Assembly: GCA_965219875.1 (NCBI GenBank)
Contig: CBDCOW010000001.1
Location: 558,001 to 622,000, forward strand
Direction of reading: 5' to 3'
DNA length: 64,000 nt
From: DAOUKH01 sp965219875
GTDB lineage: Bacteria; Chloroflexota; Dehalococcoidia; SHYB01
Positions within the stretch are counted from its first letter, which is position 1, and each line of letters starts with the position of its first letter. This document shows positions 50,416-58,961 of the stretch, piece after piece. The position numbers were made by a program, and so were the translations under genes. The notes below the pieces were generated by a model. That model made no database searches. It was not told where the DNA came from and saw nothing but the letters and a program-made list of their open reading frames with translations.

Positions 50416-50937
50416 ATGGCAGACGTGGTATTTGAGATCAAGACGAACAAGGGAGCGGCTGTTCGCGGCGCTGTGGTGCTGGTAGCCTATCCTGACGGAA
50501 GATACCTCACCGGTCAGACCGACGCCGACGGTAAGTGTCGGCTGAACCTATACCGCACCGATCACGAAATGAAGGTGCTTGTAGCTGCGGAGGGCCATCT
50601 ACCTTTCCATAAAACCACTATTCCGGGAAAATCAGAAATCGTGCCCGTGGAGCTAGAGCCGTCAAAGGACGACAAGAAGGCACTGCTCTTTACCCGCAGC
50701 ACAGGATATATCCCAGGGATTGAGGGACGCCTCAATCCGCTCAAGGGTGGTTATGTCTATGGTGACAACATCGCCATCAACGGGCGACTCGCAAAACCTG
50801 CCGCACATTTTACGATAGGAGAATGCCTCCATTTGATCGACGTGTACGGCGTAGAGACGACTATCCGGTTTCTGGAGGTTGAGGGGCAATTCTCTCTTAT
50901 TGAGTACACCGAGCCCAAAGCTTACTCTGGGAAATAA
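50416..50937 (+). CDS. Hypothetical protein with carboxypeptidase-regulatory-like N-terminal domain
   Basis: A 173-residue protein, lower in GC than its neighbours. The first 75 residues look like a beta-sandwich: VVFEIKTNKGAAVRGAVVLVAYPDGRYLTGQTDADGKCRLNLY resembles CarboxypepD_reg-like folds. The second half is all-beta with no known motif. No signal peptide is seen. It starts 91 bp after tRNA-Val; the next gene begins two bases after its stop, so they are one operon. Function unknown. Confidence 0.55.
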   Translation: MADVVFEIKTNKGAAVRGAVVLVAYPDGRYLTGQTDADGKCRLNLYRTDHEMKVLVAAEGHLPFHKTTIPGKSEIVPVELEPSKDDKKALLFTRSTGYIPGIEGRLNPLKGGYVYGDNIAINGRLAKPAAHFTIGECLHLIDVYGVETTIRFLEVEGQFSLIEYTEPKAYSGK

Positions 50938-50939
50938 AC

Positions 50940-51308
50940 GTGGCCACGGCGGAGCAACATCGAGCGATTAGCACTCAGTTCTTGGAGCACGCCGAGGACG
51001 AATTACGTAAAGGCGATCTGCTTCAGGCCTCCGAGAAGGCATGGGGGGCGATTTCCCACTATGTGAACTCCGTTGCCCGTCAGCGGAACTGGCCTTTGGG
51101 ATCGCACAGCCGACTGATCGCAAATGCCAACAAGCTAATCAGCGGCGACCCAGCCAACGCGAGCCATAAGCGGAGGCTGCTCCGATCAATCGAGGCGCTA
51201 CATGCTAACTTCTATCAAGCATTCTTGGACGAGGATTCGGTGGGCGAGGGCATTCAGGACGCCAAGGAACTTATCAGAACCCTAGAAGTCCCTAACACGG
51301 ACACATAG
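50940..51308 (+). CDS. PaREP1/HEPN-like protein
   Basis: A 122-residue helical protein with a GTG start directly after the previous stop. EQHRAISTQFLEHAEDELRKGDLLQASEKAWGAISHYVNSVA resembles PaREP1 and HEPN-type four-helix proteins, in which such genes often partner with nucleotide-acting or unknown proteins. No RxxxxH nuclease motif can be assigned. With the gene at 50416 it forms a small low-GC cassette beside tRNA genes. Confidence 0.55.
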   Translation: MATAEQHRAISTQFLEHAEDELRKGDLLQASEKAWGAISHYVNSVARQRNWPLGSHSRLIANANKLISGDPANASHKRRLLRSIEALHANFYQAFLDEDSVGEGIQDAKELIRTLEVPNTDT

Positions 51309-51608
51309 TAGGTGTCTTGGACGTTTGAGTGGGCGCACTCTCTTCGTAACTCTGATTTCATCAGGGCCGAACGAACGACCGGAACGGGGCTGCCAAGGCA
51401 TCGCTTGCGTTCCTCAGCCCCGTCGCACCATAGTGCCCAAGCCGAGGGCCTCGGTAGGTTCACAGCGCCCCCAACCACATCTCGAAGATGGTACTGCCTA
51501 CCGTCCAATCAGGCTCACCACGCGTTACAAACCCCAGAACCTTCACGCTGAGGTTCCGGTTTAGCGCCTTCCATTCGGCGCGCTTCAGCGCCTTGTTTTG
51601 GTGCTCGG
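51309..51608. other. 300-bp gap without a recognised gene
   Basis: Short frames on both strands lack homology-like patterns. The region separates the low-GC cassette from the OYE-type gene and may contain the inner border of an island. Nothing else is seen in it. Confidence 0.5.
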
Positions 51609-53603
51609 CTACAGCGTGCGTCCGGCGCGGGCGCCGTCGAGCATGGCGTGCATGATGCGCCGCGGGGCGAGGCTGTCCCCGATGAGGACAAGCTCTTTCG
51701 TCTTGCCCCGGAGCGCCTTCGCCAGGCGGTCGTCGGCCCTCGTGCCGCAGGCGAGGACCACCGTGTCGACGCCTCGGACCTTCCGCTCCCGGCGGGTGAA
51801 CGTCTGCAACAGCGTCGCCCCAGGGGCGTCGAAGCTCTGGATGCGGGTCATCATCGAGATCGTCACACCCTTGGTGAGAAGCCTCTTGAACAACAGATAA
51901 CGCGTCGGGTGCTCGGCCCCGAGGGACAGATCGACTTGCTCGGAGATAAGCTCGACCTCCTTGCCCTGGTCGGCGAGGAACTCGGCCGCCGTCGGAGCCC
52001 CGATGTGGTCGTCCATGCCGCCGACGACGATCACCTTCTCACCGGCCACGGCAGCCCCTGAGAAAAGGTCGATCGCGGTGATCACGTGAGGACTCTCGAC
52101 GCCGGGAAACTCGGGGATGTAGGGGCGGCCCCCGGTGGCGACGACGACCGCGTCGGGGGCCATCTCGAGGACGACGTCGGCTTCTATCTCGTCGCCCAGG
52201 AGTAGCTCGACCTTGGCCTGGCGGAGCTCTCGTTGGAAGAAGACGATCATGTCGGCCAGGTTGCGGCGGTTGGGGTCCTGCGCCAGGATGCGGACCGTGC
52301 CGCCGAGCGCCTTCTCGCGGTCGCCCAGATAGACCTGGTGGCCGCGCAGGGCAGCCGCTCGGGCGGCCTCCATGCCCGCCGGCCCGGCGCCCACGACGAG
52401 GACCGTCTTCCTGACCTCCGCCGGCACGATCTCCATCTCGGCTTCCCGGCCCGCCGCCGGGTTCACCGCGCACATCACCGGCTTCCGGGCGTGTCCAATG
52501 TAGTGGCACTCGTCCATGCCGACGCACATGCGGATGTCGTCGGGGCGTCCTTCTTTCGCCTTGACCGGCAACTCGGGGTCGGCTATCAGGGCGCGGACCA
52601 TGCCGACCATGTCGGCCGCGCCGTCGGCGAGGATGCTGTTCGCCATCGCGGGGTCGGTGATCTTACCGGTAACGAAGACGGGCACGTCGACGAGCTTCTT
52701 GACCGCGGCCGCGGCCTCCACGTTGTGGGCGGGCCGCACGTACCACGGGCTGACGTAGGCGATCTCGAGGCCGTCGGCCAGGCCGGTGTAGTTGCCGCCG
52801 CTGACACTGATAAAGGCGACGTGAGGCGAGAGCGACTGGCCGATGCCGGCAAGCTCGTCGATGGTGAGGCCGCCGTGCCGGCCGTCGCCGTCCAGCCCGA
52901 TCCGAATGCCGATGGGGTAGTCGGGACCGACGAGGTTGCGACCCGCCTCGATGATCTCCAACACGAAACGGACACGGTTCTCGCGGCTTCCGCCGTAACG
53001 GTCCTCCCGCAGGTTGAACCGGGGCGAGAGGAACTCGGTGACCAGATATCCATGCGCGCCGTGGATCTCGGCGGCGTCGAGGCCCGCCTCCTTGGCCCGC
53101 CGGATGCCGTGGGCAAAGGTGGTCACCAGGTCGGCGATCTCCTCTTCGGTCAGCTCGTGAGGGACAGCGGCGTCGAAGGGCTCGGGGACCGTCGAGGGGC
53201 CGAAGGCGGGCTGCAGGCTGTCGCGATGCATGCCGGCCCCGGCGTTGTAGACCTGGCCGAAGACCTTGGCCCCCTCATCGTGGATCACCTCGGCGCGCTT
53301 GCGTAGGCCCGGGATGCCTATCTTGTCGAAGAACTCGATGCCCTCGGGCGTCGCCGGATTGGGTAGGCGCACGTCGAAGTCGCGACCGTGATTCTCCTTC
53401 CAGCGTCCCGGCCCAAGGGGGAAATTCGTCGTGCCCGCGGAATGGATGCCGATGAGCGCCGCCCCGCCCCGGGCCCGCTCTTGGAGGTACCGCAGATCGC
53501 GCTGCTCCGAGTGCCCCGTGCCATGGGTGGTCATCACGATGCGGTTCCGCACCGCGAAGTTGCCGATCTGGAGTGGTTCGAAGAGGCGTGGAAAGTCGGG
53601 CAT
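51609..53603 (-). CDS. NADH:flavin oxidoreductase with FAD domain (2,4-dienoyl-CoA reductase-like)
   Basis: A 664-residue fused flavoenzyme. Residues 1-345 are an old-yellow-enzyme TIM barrel (RFNLREDRYGGSRENRVRFV, PVFVTGKITDP). Residues 398-660 are a FAD/NAD domain (VLVVGAGPAGMEAARAAALRG and VVVATGGRPY). In between, the [4Fe-4S] site should read CxxCxxxC and a later Cys. Here it is Cys360, Met363, Cys366 and Cys378: one Cys missing and a residue lost. The cluster may differ from the classic one. Reactions of this family include enoate and trimethylamine oxidation. Confidence 0.88.
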   Translation of the reverse strand: MPDFPRLFEPLQIGNFAVRNRIVMTTHGTGHSEQRDLRYLQERARGGAALIGIHSAGTTNFPLGPGRWKENHGRDFDVRLPNPATPEGIEFFDKIGIPGLRKRAEVIHDEGAKVFGQVYNAGAGMHRDSLQPAFGPSTVPEPFDAAVPHELTEEEIADLVTTFAHGIRRAKEAGLDAAEIHGAHGYLVTEFLSPRFNLREDRYGGSRENRVRFVLEIIEAGRNLVGPDYPIGIRIGLDGDGRHGGLTIDELAGIGQSLSPHVAFISVSGGNYTGLADGLEIAYVSPWYVRPAHNVEAAAAVKKLVDVPVFVTGKITDPAMANSILADGAADMVGMVRALIADPELPVKAKEGRPDDIRMCVGMDECHYIGHARKPVMCAVNPAAGREAEMEIVPAEVRKTVLVVGAGPAGMEAARAAALRGHQVYLGDREKALGGTVRILAQDPNRRNLADMIVFFQRELRQAKVELLLGDEIEADVVLEMAPDAVVVATGGRPYIPEFPGVESPHVITAIDLFSGAAVAGEKVIVVGGMDDHIGAPTAAEFLADQGKEVELISEQVDLSLGAEHPTRYLLFKRLLTKGVTISMMTRIQSFDAPGATLLQTFTRRERKVRGVDTVVLACGTRADDRLAKALRGKTKELVLIGDSLAPRRIMHAMLDGARAGRTL

Positions 53604-53695
53604 GATTTTCTCTTGGGGAAGGGTCGCACTGCGGGCCGGGCGCTACTACGCACGCCGCCCGCTGACCCCGATGCCGCCGACCACCATCATAAAAT

Positions 53696-53721
53696 GCTAG
53701 GTCGCAGGTTCAAGTCCTGCC
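53696..53721 (+). repeat. Copy of the tRNA-Met 3' half (possible att site or tRNA remnant)
   Basis: GCTAGGTCGCAGGTTCAAGT and its next six bases repeat 50145-50170 exactly, including the T-arm. CATAA just upstream recalls the anticodon loop, but no acceptor stem is formed. It does not fold into a tRNA. Such 3'-tRNA duplications mark integration ends, which would outline 50104-53721 as an inserted segment. A decayed tRNA is the alternative. Confidence 0.55.
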
Positions 53722-53865
53722 CACCACCTCCAAGGTCGTCGGTTCCACCTCTACTCATTCGCTCGGGGGTCGCGAGAAGCGAACGGTCGCGCGGCGTGGG
53801 AACAAACCTACGCCGGGCCGCGTCTATAAATATGTAGACTCATCCCCACCACCGAGGCCGCCCGA

Positions 53866-55037
53866 ATGAAGACCACGACCAAGACCGCCCTCCTCTCCTT
53901 CCTGACCGTATCGACCATCCTTCTGGCGGCCGCCTGCCAGAGCGCGTCCGGGCCACCCAACGCGACGTGGGAAGCCCCGTCGGGCCGGGAACCCAACGCC
54001 TCGGTAACCGGCAGCGTCTCCTACCGGGAGCGGTTGGCCCTGACGCCGGGCGCGGCCCTCGTCGTCGAGCTGCGGGACGTCTCCTACGCCGACGCCCCCG
54101 CTCCCCTCATCGCTCGCCAGACCATCTCCGGGCCCGGGCAAGTTCCCATCAAGTTCGAAGTGCGATACAACCGCCAGGACATCAACCCCCGGAACACCTA
54201 TGGACTGAGCGCCCGGATCGTCGAATCCGACGGCCGCCTCGCCTTCACCAACGACACCGCCTACGACGTGATCACCCGCGGGAATCCCGACAAAGTGGAC
54301 ATGCTCCTCGTCCTAGTGGAGCCGCCCCCCCGACCAGGTAGGCGACAACGCGGACTGGCGCACCTGGGTCGAGGTCCCCGCCCCCATCGTTTGGGCCAAT
54401 CTGATACCCAACGAGACGGAAAACCTGCTGCGGATCGCCTACTACCAGTCCACGATCGAAGGCTGCGCCCGCCCCGGCAACCAGGAATTGGAGTTGGACG
54501 GCAACGACATCATCGTCCGGCTTACGCTGATGCAGCCGCCACCCAACCTCCTGGGCGATTCCTTGCGATGAGCAGGTGGTGGAGCTTGACGCCGTAGAGC
54601 CCATCAGACAGCCGCTTCGATCTGGCCAGACCTACCGGGTGATAGCAAACGGCCAGGAAACCACCTCCTTTACCCTGCCACTGCTCGGCCGGCGGCACAC
54701 GGTTATCGCCGAGTCGCCGATCGAGCTCGCCGAGGTGGTGCTCCTAGAAAGCGCTCCGCCCCAGTACCAGCTTCGCGTCCTCTCTGCCTTGGCGAAAGGG
54801 AGCAGCTGCTCGCAGTTCAACGGCTACGAAATCCGCCGAACAGACGCCGACCGCATCGACGTGGCCATCACCCACCATCAGACTGCCGACTCGGTTGGCC
54901 CCTTTACCGCTGCCCCCTGTACCGCCGACTACCCCATCGTAGAGACCAACGTCCCGTTAGGTTCCGACTTCGAGCGCGGCGTCGAGTACACCGTCACCGT
55001 GAACACAGACACCACGACGTCATTCGTAGCCCGGTAG
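53866..55037 (+). pseudogene. Lipoprotein gene with YbaY-like domain, broken by two frameshifts
   Basis: The 5' part (frame 1, from 53866) gives a signal peptide with lipobox (LLAAACQS) and a YbaY-type domain ending in DMLLVLVEPPP. At 54325-54331 a run of seven C shifts the frame. One C fewer yields VEPPPDQVGDNADWRTWVEV, and frame 2 then runs to 54571. The protein resumes in frame 3 near 54550 (IPCDEQVVELDAVEP) and ends at 55037 with LRVLSALAKGSSCSQFNGYE and PLGSDFERGVEYTVTV. So one lipoprotein of about 390 residues appears to be broken twice. The poly-C site could be a sequencing error or a phase-variation-like tract. Confidence 0.65.
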
Positions 55038-55126
55038 CGACATCCGAACCGGCTACGCTTCGCTCACCGTCGGGTAGAATGTGACCGCACGGAACTTCCC
55101 TGCGCCTACCGGAAAGGACCAACGCC

Positions 55127-55780
55127 ATGCTGAGATTCGTCGAGGAAATCACCCTGCTCCTGCTCCACGACGACGACGGGAGGTTCGCGCGCGTCCCCAG
55201 TTGGTCGCTCAGCTACGCCCTCGCCGGCGGCGTGCTCATGGACCTCGCCATGGAGAACCGCATCGACACCGACCTTGAGCATCTCATCCTGGTGGACGCC
55301 ACCCCCACCGGCGACAGCCTGCTCGACCCAACGCTGGCCGAGGTCGCGGCTGGCGAGAAGCACGACGCCCGCTACTGGGTCGAACAGACCGCGGAGCGCT
55401 CCGATGTCATCCAGGAGGAAGCCCTCACCCGCCTCATCGCCCTCGGCATCCTGGAGCGCCAGGAAGACCGCTTCCTCTGGGTCTTCCGTTCCAGGCGCTA
55501 CCCGATGATCGACGGTCAGGCCGAGCGCGAGGTCAAGCTGCGCATCATGAGCGTGCTGTTCAGCGACGAGATCCCCGACCCGCGCGACGTGGTGATCATC
55601 TGTCTCGCCGACGCCTGCGGCATCTTCAAGGAGCTCCTGTCCAAGCGGGAGTTGGAACAAGCCGCCCCCCGCATCGAGCAGGTGCGCAAACTGGACCTCA
55701 TCGGCCAAGCGATGACCCAGGCGATCCACGACATCGAACTCTCGGTCGCCGCCTCGGTACAGGGCCACTACCTCTACTAA
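55127..55780 (+). CDS. GPP34-family protein (GOLPH3-like)
   Basis: A 217-residue GPP34 protein. The N-terminus FVEEITLLLLHDDDGRF and SLSYALAGGVLMDLAMENRI are the family start. The middle IALGILERQEDRFLWVFRSRRYP and the last third CLADACGIFKELLSK also match. Eukaryotic GOLPH3 binds phosphatidylinositol-4-phosphate; the bacterial role is not established. It stands alone, after the broken lipoprotein gene and before a MITE cluster. Confidence 0.87.
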   Translation: MLRFVEEITLLLLHDDDGRFARVPSWSLSYALAGGVLMDLAMENRIDTDLEHLILVDATPTGDSLLDPTLAEVAAGEKHDARYWVEQTAERSDVIQEEALTRLIALGILERQEDRFLWVFRSRRYPMIDGQAEREVKLRIMSVLFSDEIPDPRDVVIICLADACGIFKELLSKRELEQAAPRIEQVRKLDLIGQAMTQAIHDIELSVAASVQGHYLY

Positions 55781-56249
55781 CGCACCGCCCTCCCGTTCCC
55801 CCTCCCGAATGCCGCTCTGCACCTCTCTCCGTCCGGAGACCTTTGCGTAACTCCGCCAACGGAGAGTTCGCAAACCTCCGGTCTTGGCGAGGGGAGCGGG
55901 TGAGCGGTCTTACCTCCTCTCCCAACGGAGACCTTTGCAAAACTCCGTCGAGGGGAGGAACGCCGCCCGCGGCCTTGGGAAAGGGAGCCGGCGCGGGGTT
56001 TTACCCCCCTCTCCCGCTGGGTGAGGGCGGGGGGAGGCGGGGGCCGCGCGACCTTGCTGAAGCCCGCCCGCGTCAGTCGCTTCGGCTCACAGGGGTCCCC
56101 CCGGAGAGAGGGCACGCCCCAGCACCTGATAACGGTACCCGCCCGATCCCAAGGCCATCGACCCACCCGCCGCTGGCCACGCCGTTGACCGGCGTCCGGA
56201 GACCGTCTACGCTCCGCACCACGTGCTAGCCGCGCGCAGGAGGACGGCG
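55781..56249. other. Repeat-rich 469-bp gap
   Basis: No protein gene is apparent. 55820-56110 contains MITE copy E and its hairpin target. The rest carries scattered GC-rich sequence and the 5' end of the NTF2-like gene's transcript. Confidence 0.55.
55835..56100. mobile_element. MITE copy E, degenerate, two overlapping left ends
   Basis: One left end (GGAGACCTTTGCGTAAC) is at 55835, after ACCTCTCTCCGTCC. A second (GGAGACCTTTGCAAAAC) is at 55927, after CCTCTCCCAAC. The right end is decayed (GGGGTCCCC, about 56092-56100) before CCGGAGAGAGGG. It is best read as one MITE inserted in another's hairpin, with one shared end lost. The interior after 55927 is the same type as copies B and D. Confidence 0.6.
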
Positions 56250-56798
56250 ATGCCCGGATCCACGGACAACGGCGACAGCCTCGCGGCGCGGGTAGACCGC
56301 CTCGACGCCTACCGGCAGATCAGGCAGTTGCCCCACCGCTACGGCCTGGCCCTCGACACCCGCAACATCGACGACCTCGTGGCGCTCTTCATCGAGGATG
56401 TCCAGGTGGGCCGCGACAAGTGGGGCCGTGCCGCGCTGCGGGACTGGTTCGTCCGCTCGTCCAGCAAGTTCCAGGCGAGCATCCACTTCGTCGGCAACCA
56501 CGTCATCGACCTCGACGACGAAGACCACGCCCACGGCGTCGTCTACTGCCGGGACGAGATCGACCGCCCCGGCGAGTGGATGGTCGGCATGATCCAGTAC
56601 TGGGACACCTACGAGCGCCGCGACGGTGTGTGGTTCTTCAAGCGCCGCAGGCTCATGCGCTGGTACGGCGTCGACGCTCTCACCCGCCCCAGCGCCGGCG
56701 CCGGCATCGCCCGCGGCAGCGCGCCCGTGGGCCGCCTCCCCGAATCATGGCCAAGCTGGCAGCGCTACTGGGACGAAGTCGCCGCCCTCGGCGAGTGA
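56250..56798 (+). CDS. NTF2/SnoaL-like domain protein
   Basis: A 182-residue cone-shaped alpha+beta protein. ARVDRLDAYRQIRQLPHRYGLALDTRNIDDLVALFIEDVQV is the standard start of SnoaL_4-type ring-hydroxylating or isomerase-like proteins. VGNHVIDLDDEDHAHGVVYCRDEI and DGVWFFKRRRL fill the later strands. The ATG at 56250 follows AGGAGG. Such proteins often serve in degradation of aromatic or steroid-like compounds; the substrate is unknown. Confidence 0.85.
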   Translation: MPGSTDNGDSLAARVDRLDAYRQIRQLPHRYGLALDTRNIDDLVALFIEDVQVGRDKWGRAALRDWFVRSSSKFQASIHFVGNHVIDLDDEDHAHGVVYCRDEIDRPGEWMVGMIQYWDTYERRDGVWFFKRRRLMRWYGVDALTRPSAGAGIARGSAPVGRLPESWPSWQRYWDEVAALGE

Positions 56799-56836
56799 CG
56801 GCAAGCCCGCCTCGGCCCGCCGCCGACCTGCGTTCG

Positions 56837-56866
56837 TTGACAGCGCCCAAAAGCCGTGCCTAGAAT
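56837..56866 (+). promoter_or_regulatory. Promoter of tRNA-Gly
   Basis: TTGACA (56837-56842), an 18-bp spacer and TAGAAT (56861-56866), 11 bp before the tRNA. It is the best -35/-10 pair in the window. Confidence 0.65.
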
Positions 56867-56876
56867 CGACTCTCCT

Positions 56877-56951
56877 GCGGGCGTAACTCAGTGGTAGAGT
56901 GTTTGCTTCCCAAGCAAAAGGTCGTGGGTTCGAATCCCATCGCCCGCTCCA
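56877..56951 (+). tRNA. tRNA-Gly(CCC)
   Basis: A 75-nt cloverleaf: acceptor GCGGGCG/CGCCCGC, D-arm ACTC..GAGT, anticodon stem TTTGC/GCAAA with loop TTCCCAA (anticodon CCC), T-arm GTGGG..CCCAT, encoded TCCA. Confidence 0.94.
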
Positions 56952-57005
56952 CCCCCACAGACTGCTATCGCCCTCTCCTTCGTCGAGGCAGGAATCTGTG
57001 GATTC

Positions 57006-57557
57006 CTAGCTCGGGCTGGCAATAGCGTCGGCAGCTTGCTCTATTCGGCCACCTTCCTTTATCCCTGCGAGGGCAGCTTCCCTGCTGATGTGCGGTTTGA
57101 GCTCCGTGATCCAGTTCGCTAACCGATCGTCATCCATGTCGACGTATTCCCGTCTCAGGAAGAAGGCCGTCGCGATCCGCTCCAGATCAGCGACGTTAAG
57201 CGTGGCGATTCGTTGGGCGACGAAGCTGACCTGCTCCTTGTATCTGCTTCGCATCCGAGAAAACCTAGCCGCCACACTCTGGGCAAGCAGCCCCGGTTTG
57301 AAGCGAGGGCCATACGGGGGGTTCGGCTCAAGCCCGACCAAAGTGCTCGCCCGCATGGCCGTAAGCTCATCATGGAGATCGAACGAATACGGGCCGTGCT
57401 TGTAGATCACGTAGTCGTAATCGAGCGGGGGATCAAAGAGCGCTTGAAGAAAGAAGACGGACTTCTGTACTTGGGTCTCGCCGCACCAACTTTTCGTAGC
57501 GTTCATGCGTTCGATCAGATAGGCCAACAGGGCTCGCTTCACGACATCGCTAGGCAC
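57006..57557 (-). CDS. YwgA-like protein, partner of the HD hydrolase
   Basis: A 183-residue protein. A GTG at 57557 is chosen because GAGGAGGAG lies five bases before it; the longer frame runs backwards into the upstream gene. RALLAYLIERMNATKSWCGETQVQKSVFFLQALFDPPLDYDYVIYKHGPYSFDLHDEL recalls YwgA and the wider Panacea/DUF4065-type fold, some of which act as antitoxins. The start lies within the end of the HD gene (8-bp overlap). A similar HD-YwgA pairing is known in Bacillus (ywfO-ywgA). Function is unknown. Confidence 0.65.
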   Translation of the reverse strand: MPSDVVKRALLAYLIERMNATKSWCGETQVQKSVFFLQALFDPPLDYDYVIYKHGPYSFDLHDELTAMRASTLVGLEPNPPYGPRFKPGLLAQSVAARFSRMRSRYKEQVSFVAQRIATLNVADLERIATAFFLRREYVDMDDDRLANWITELKPHISREAALAGIKEGGRIEQAADAIASPS

Positions 57558-58866
57558 CGGACTCCTCCTCTGCTTTGCCCGCCGCTTCCAAGACCGCAGC
57601 CTTATTTTCTGCAATCCAAGCCCGCGACGCTTCCCTAATGGCCGGATCGACTAGGACGTAATCGTATGTCGCTGGAGGAATCGTCCTCAAGGTTTGTGAT
57701 AGCTCCTGCGCATCTACGACGCTCCCGTTGTCGTCGAGAACAGGGAAGCTGACAACGGCCCCGCCTTCCACGCGCTCTATCGCCTTGACCTTATCCGGCC
57801 CAAACTCTTGCTCGAGCGCACTCCCGACGACTCGACCAGGGTTCTGACAGTGAGTTAGGTCACCTGGGCTCCGGGTGTACACGCGCCTGAAATGTTGCCG
57901 GTCGATAATCCTCCGTGCATAGGTATGCGCGGGATGCGCTGGGTCGTTCGCTGCTTCCAGCATACCGACCGTGACTTCCGCGTCAGTATAATGCATGAAT
58001 TTTTCGACATCTAACGGAATCACGCCTCCTGGAAGCCATTTCCGAAGAAAATCAATCAAGTGCTGGTCATAGGCCAGTCTCACCCGGTGATAGTACACCT
58101 ACGTATACATGAAGTACCTGGCCAACAGCAGGGCTTCCGCCGAATGCAAACCTCCAGCGTCCACCCCAAGCGCCGGCGCGCCGGATTCTGGCTGAAGGAG
58201 GATGCGCAGCGTGTCGATGAGCCGATGATGATCGAACCGACCATATGCGACGCCTACGTGATGGGAGTCTCTAAGGAGGTAGTCGATTCGATCTACGCCG
58301 AACGCGTCGTTCACAATCAATTCGGACAATAGCGCCTCCCAGTCCGAGAGGGTCTGTCCACTCCTCTTGCGCCCAACTGCCAGTTTTGCGATGTGCTCTG
58401 GGAGCAAAGGAGGAATGGTCTCACGCCAGAGCCTCATCAGTTCCGGCGAGTTGATGAGTTGCACCGTCATGTCCTCATGGGTCTCGCCTTCAGGCAACAA
58501 CTCCTTCTCTGCCGCATGGGAGAATGGCAGGTGTCCCAGATCGTGGCAAAGAGCCGCCATCCTGAGGACTCTGCGCCAATAGGCCCGCTTGTCAGGCTGA
58601 GCTAGCTCAGGGAGGCGTTCTCTGACTGCTGGCTGCAGGTTCTGCTCATGGGTGATGACGTCAAACGCACGCCCCGCTAGCTCCATTGCCCCTAGTGCAT
58701 GCTCGAAGCGCCGATGCGTGGCGCCGGGGTAGACGAGATACGTAAGCGCTAGTTGATGGAGATGCCGCAACCGCTGAACGGGCCGGGAGTCCAAGACCGC
58801 TCGTTCGTCCGAATCGAGCCGGATGAACACATGGATGGGATCCCTGATTTCGTGAAAAGCCTTCAA
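57550..58866 (-). pseudogene. HD-domain phosphohydrolase (YwfO/dNTPase-like) interrupted by an in-frame amber codon
   Basis: Reading from 58866, MKAFHEIRDPIHVFIRLDSDE runs to RYFMYT, where TAG (58101-58099) stops it at codon 256. The same frame continues without a gap as VYYHRVRLAYDQHLIDFLRKW to 57550. HD-family homologues normally read on as MYxQVYYH, so a Gln codon CAG has probably become TAG. HD residues are present: HRRFEHALG, CHDLGHLPFSH and DAFGVDRIDYLLRD. Without readthrough the product would lose its last 40%. Together the two parts give 438 codons, normal for YwfO-type enzymes. Confidence 0.75.
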
Positions 58867-58961
58867 TGGTTCGCCCGAAGCAAGTTGCCCTCCGGTTCAG
58901 GGGCATAAGTCTTCGTCATGGCCGGGTGGTCCCGCAAGGCCCACATGGCGCGAACCCGCTC

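Noticed and set aside
51254..51508. Minus-strand frame as a remnant gene in the island
   Set aside because: No start context or family pattern; left as unexplained gap.
53650..53725. Functional fourth tRNA at the T-arm copy
   Set aside because: No acceptor or D-stem can be formed; only the 3' half matches.
58060..58332. Plus-strand frame over the HD gene's amber codon
   Set aside because: Shadow frame without family features; the minus-strand reading is strongly HD-like on both sides of the TAG.
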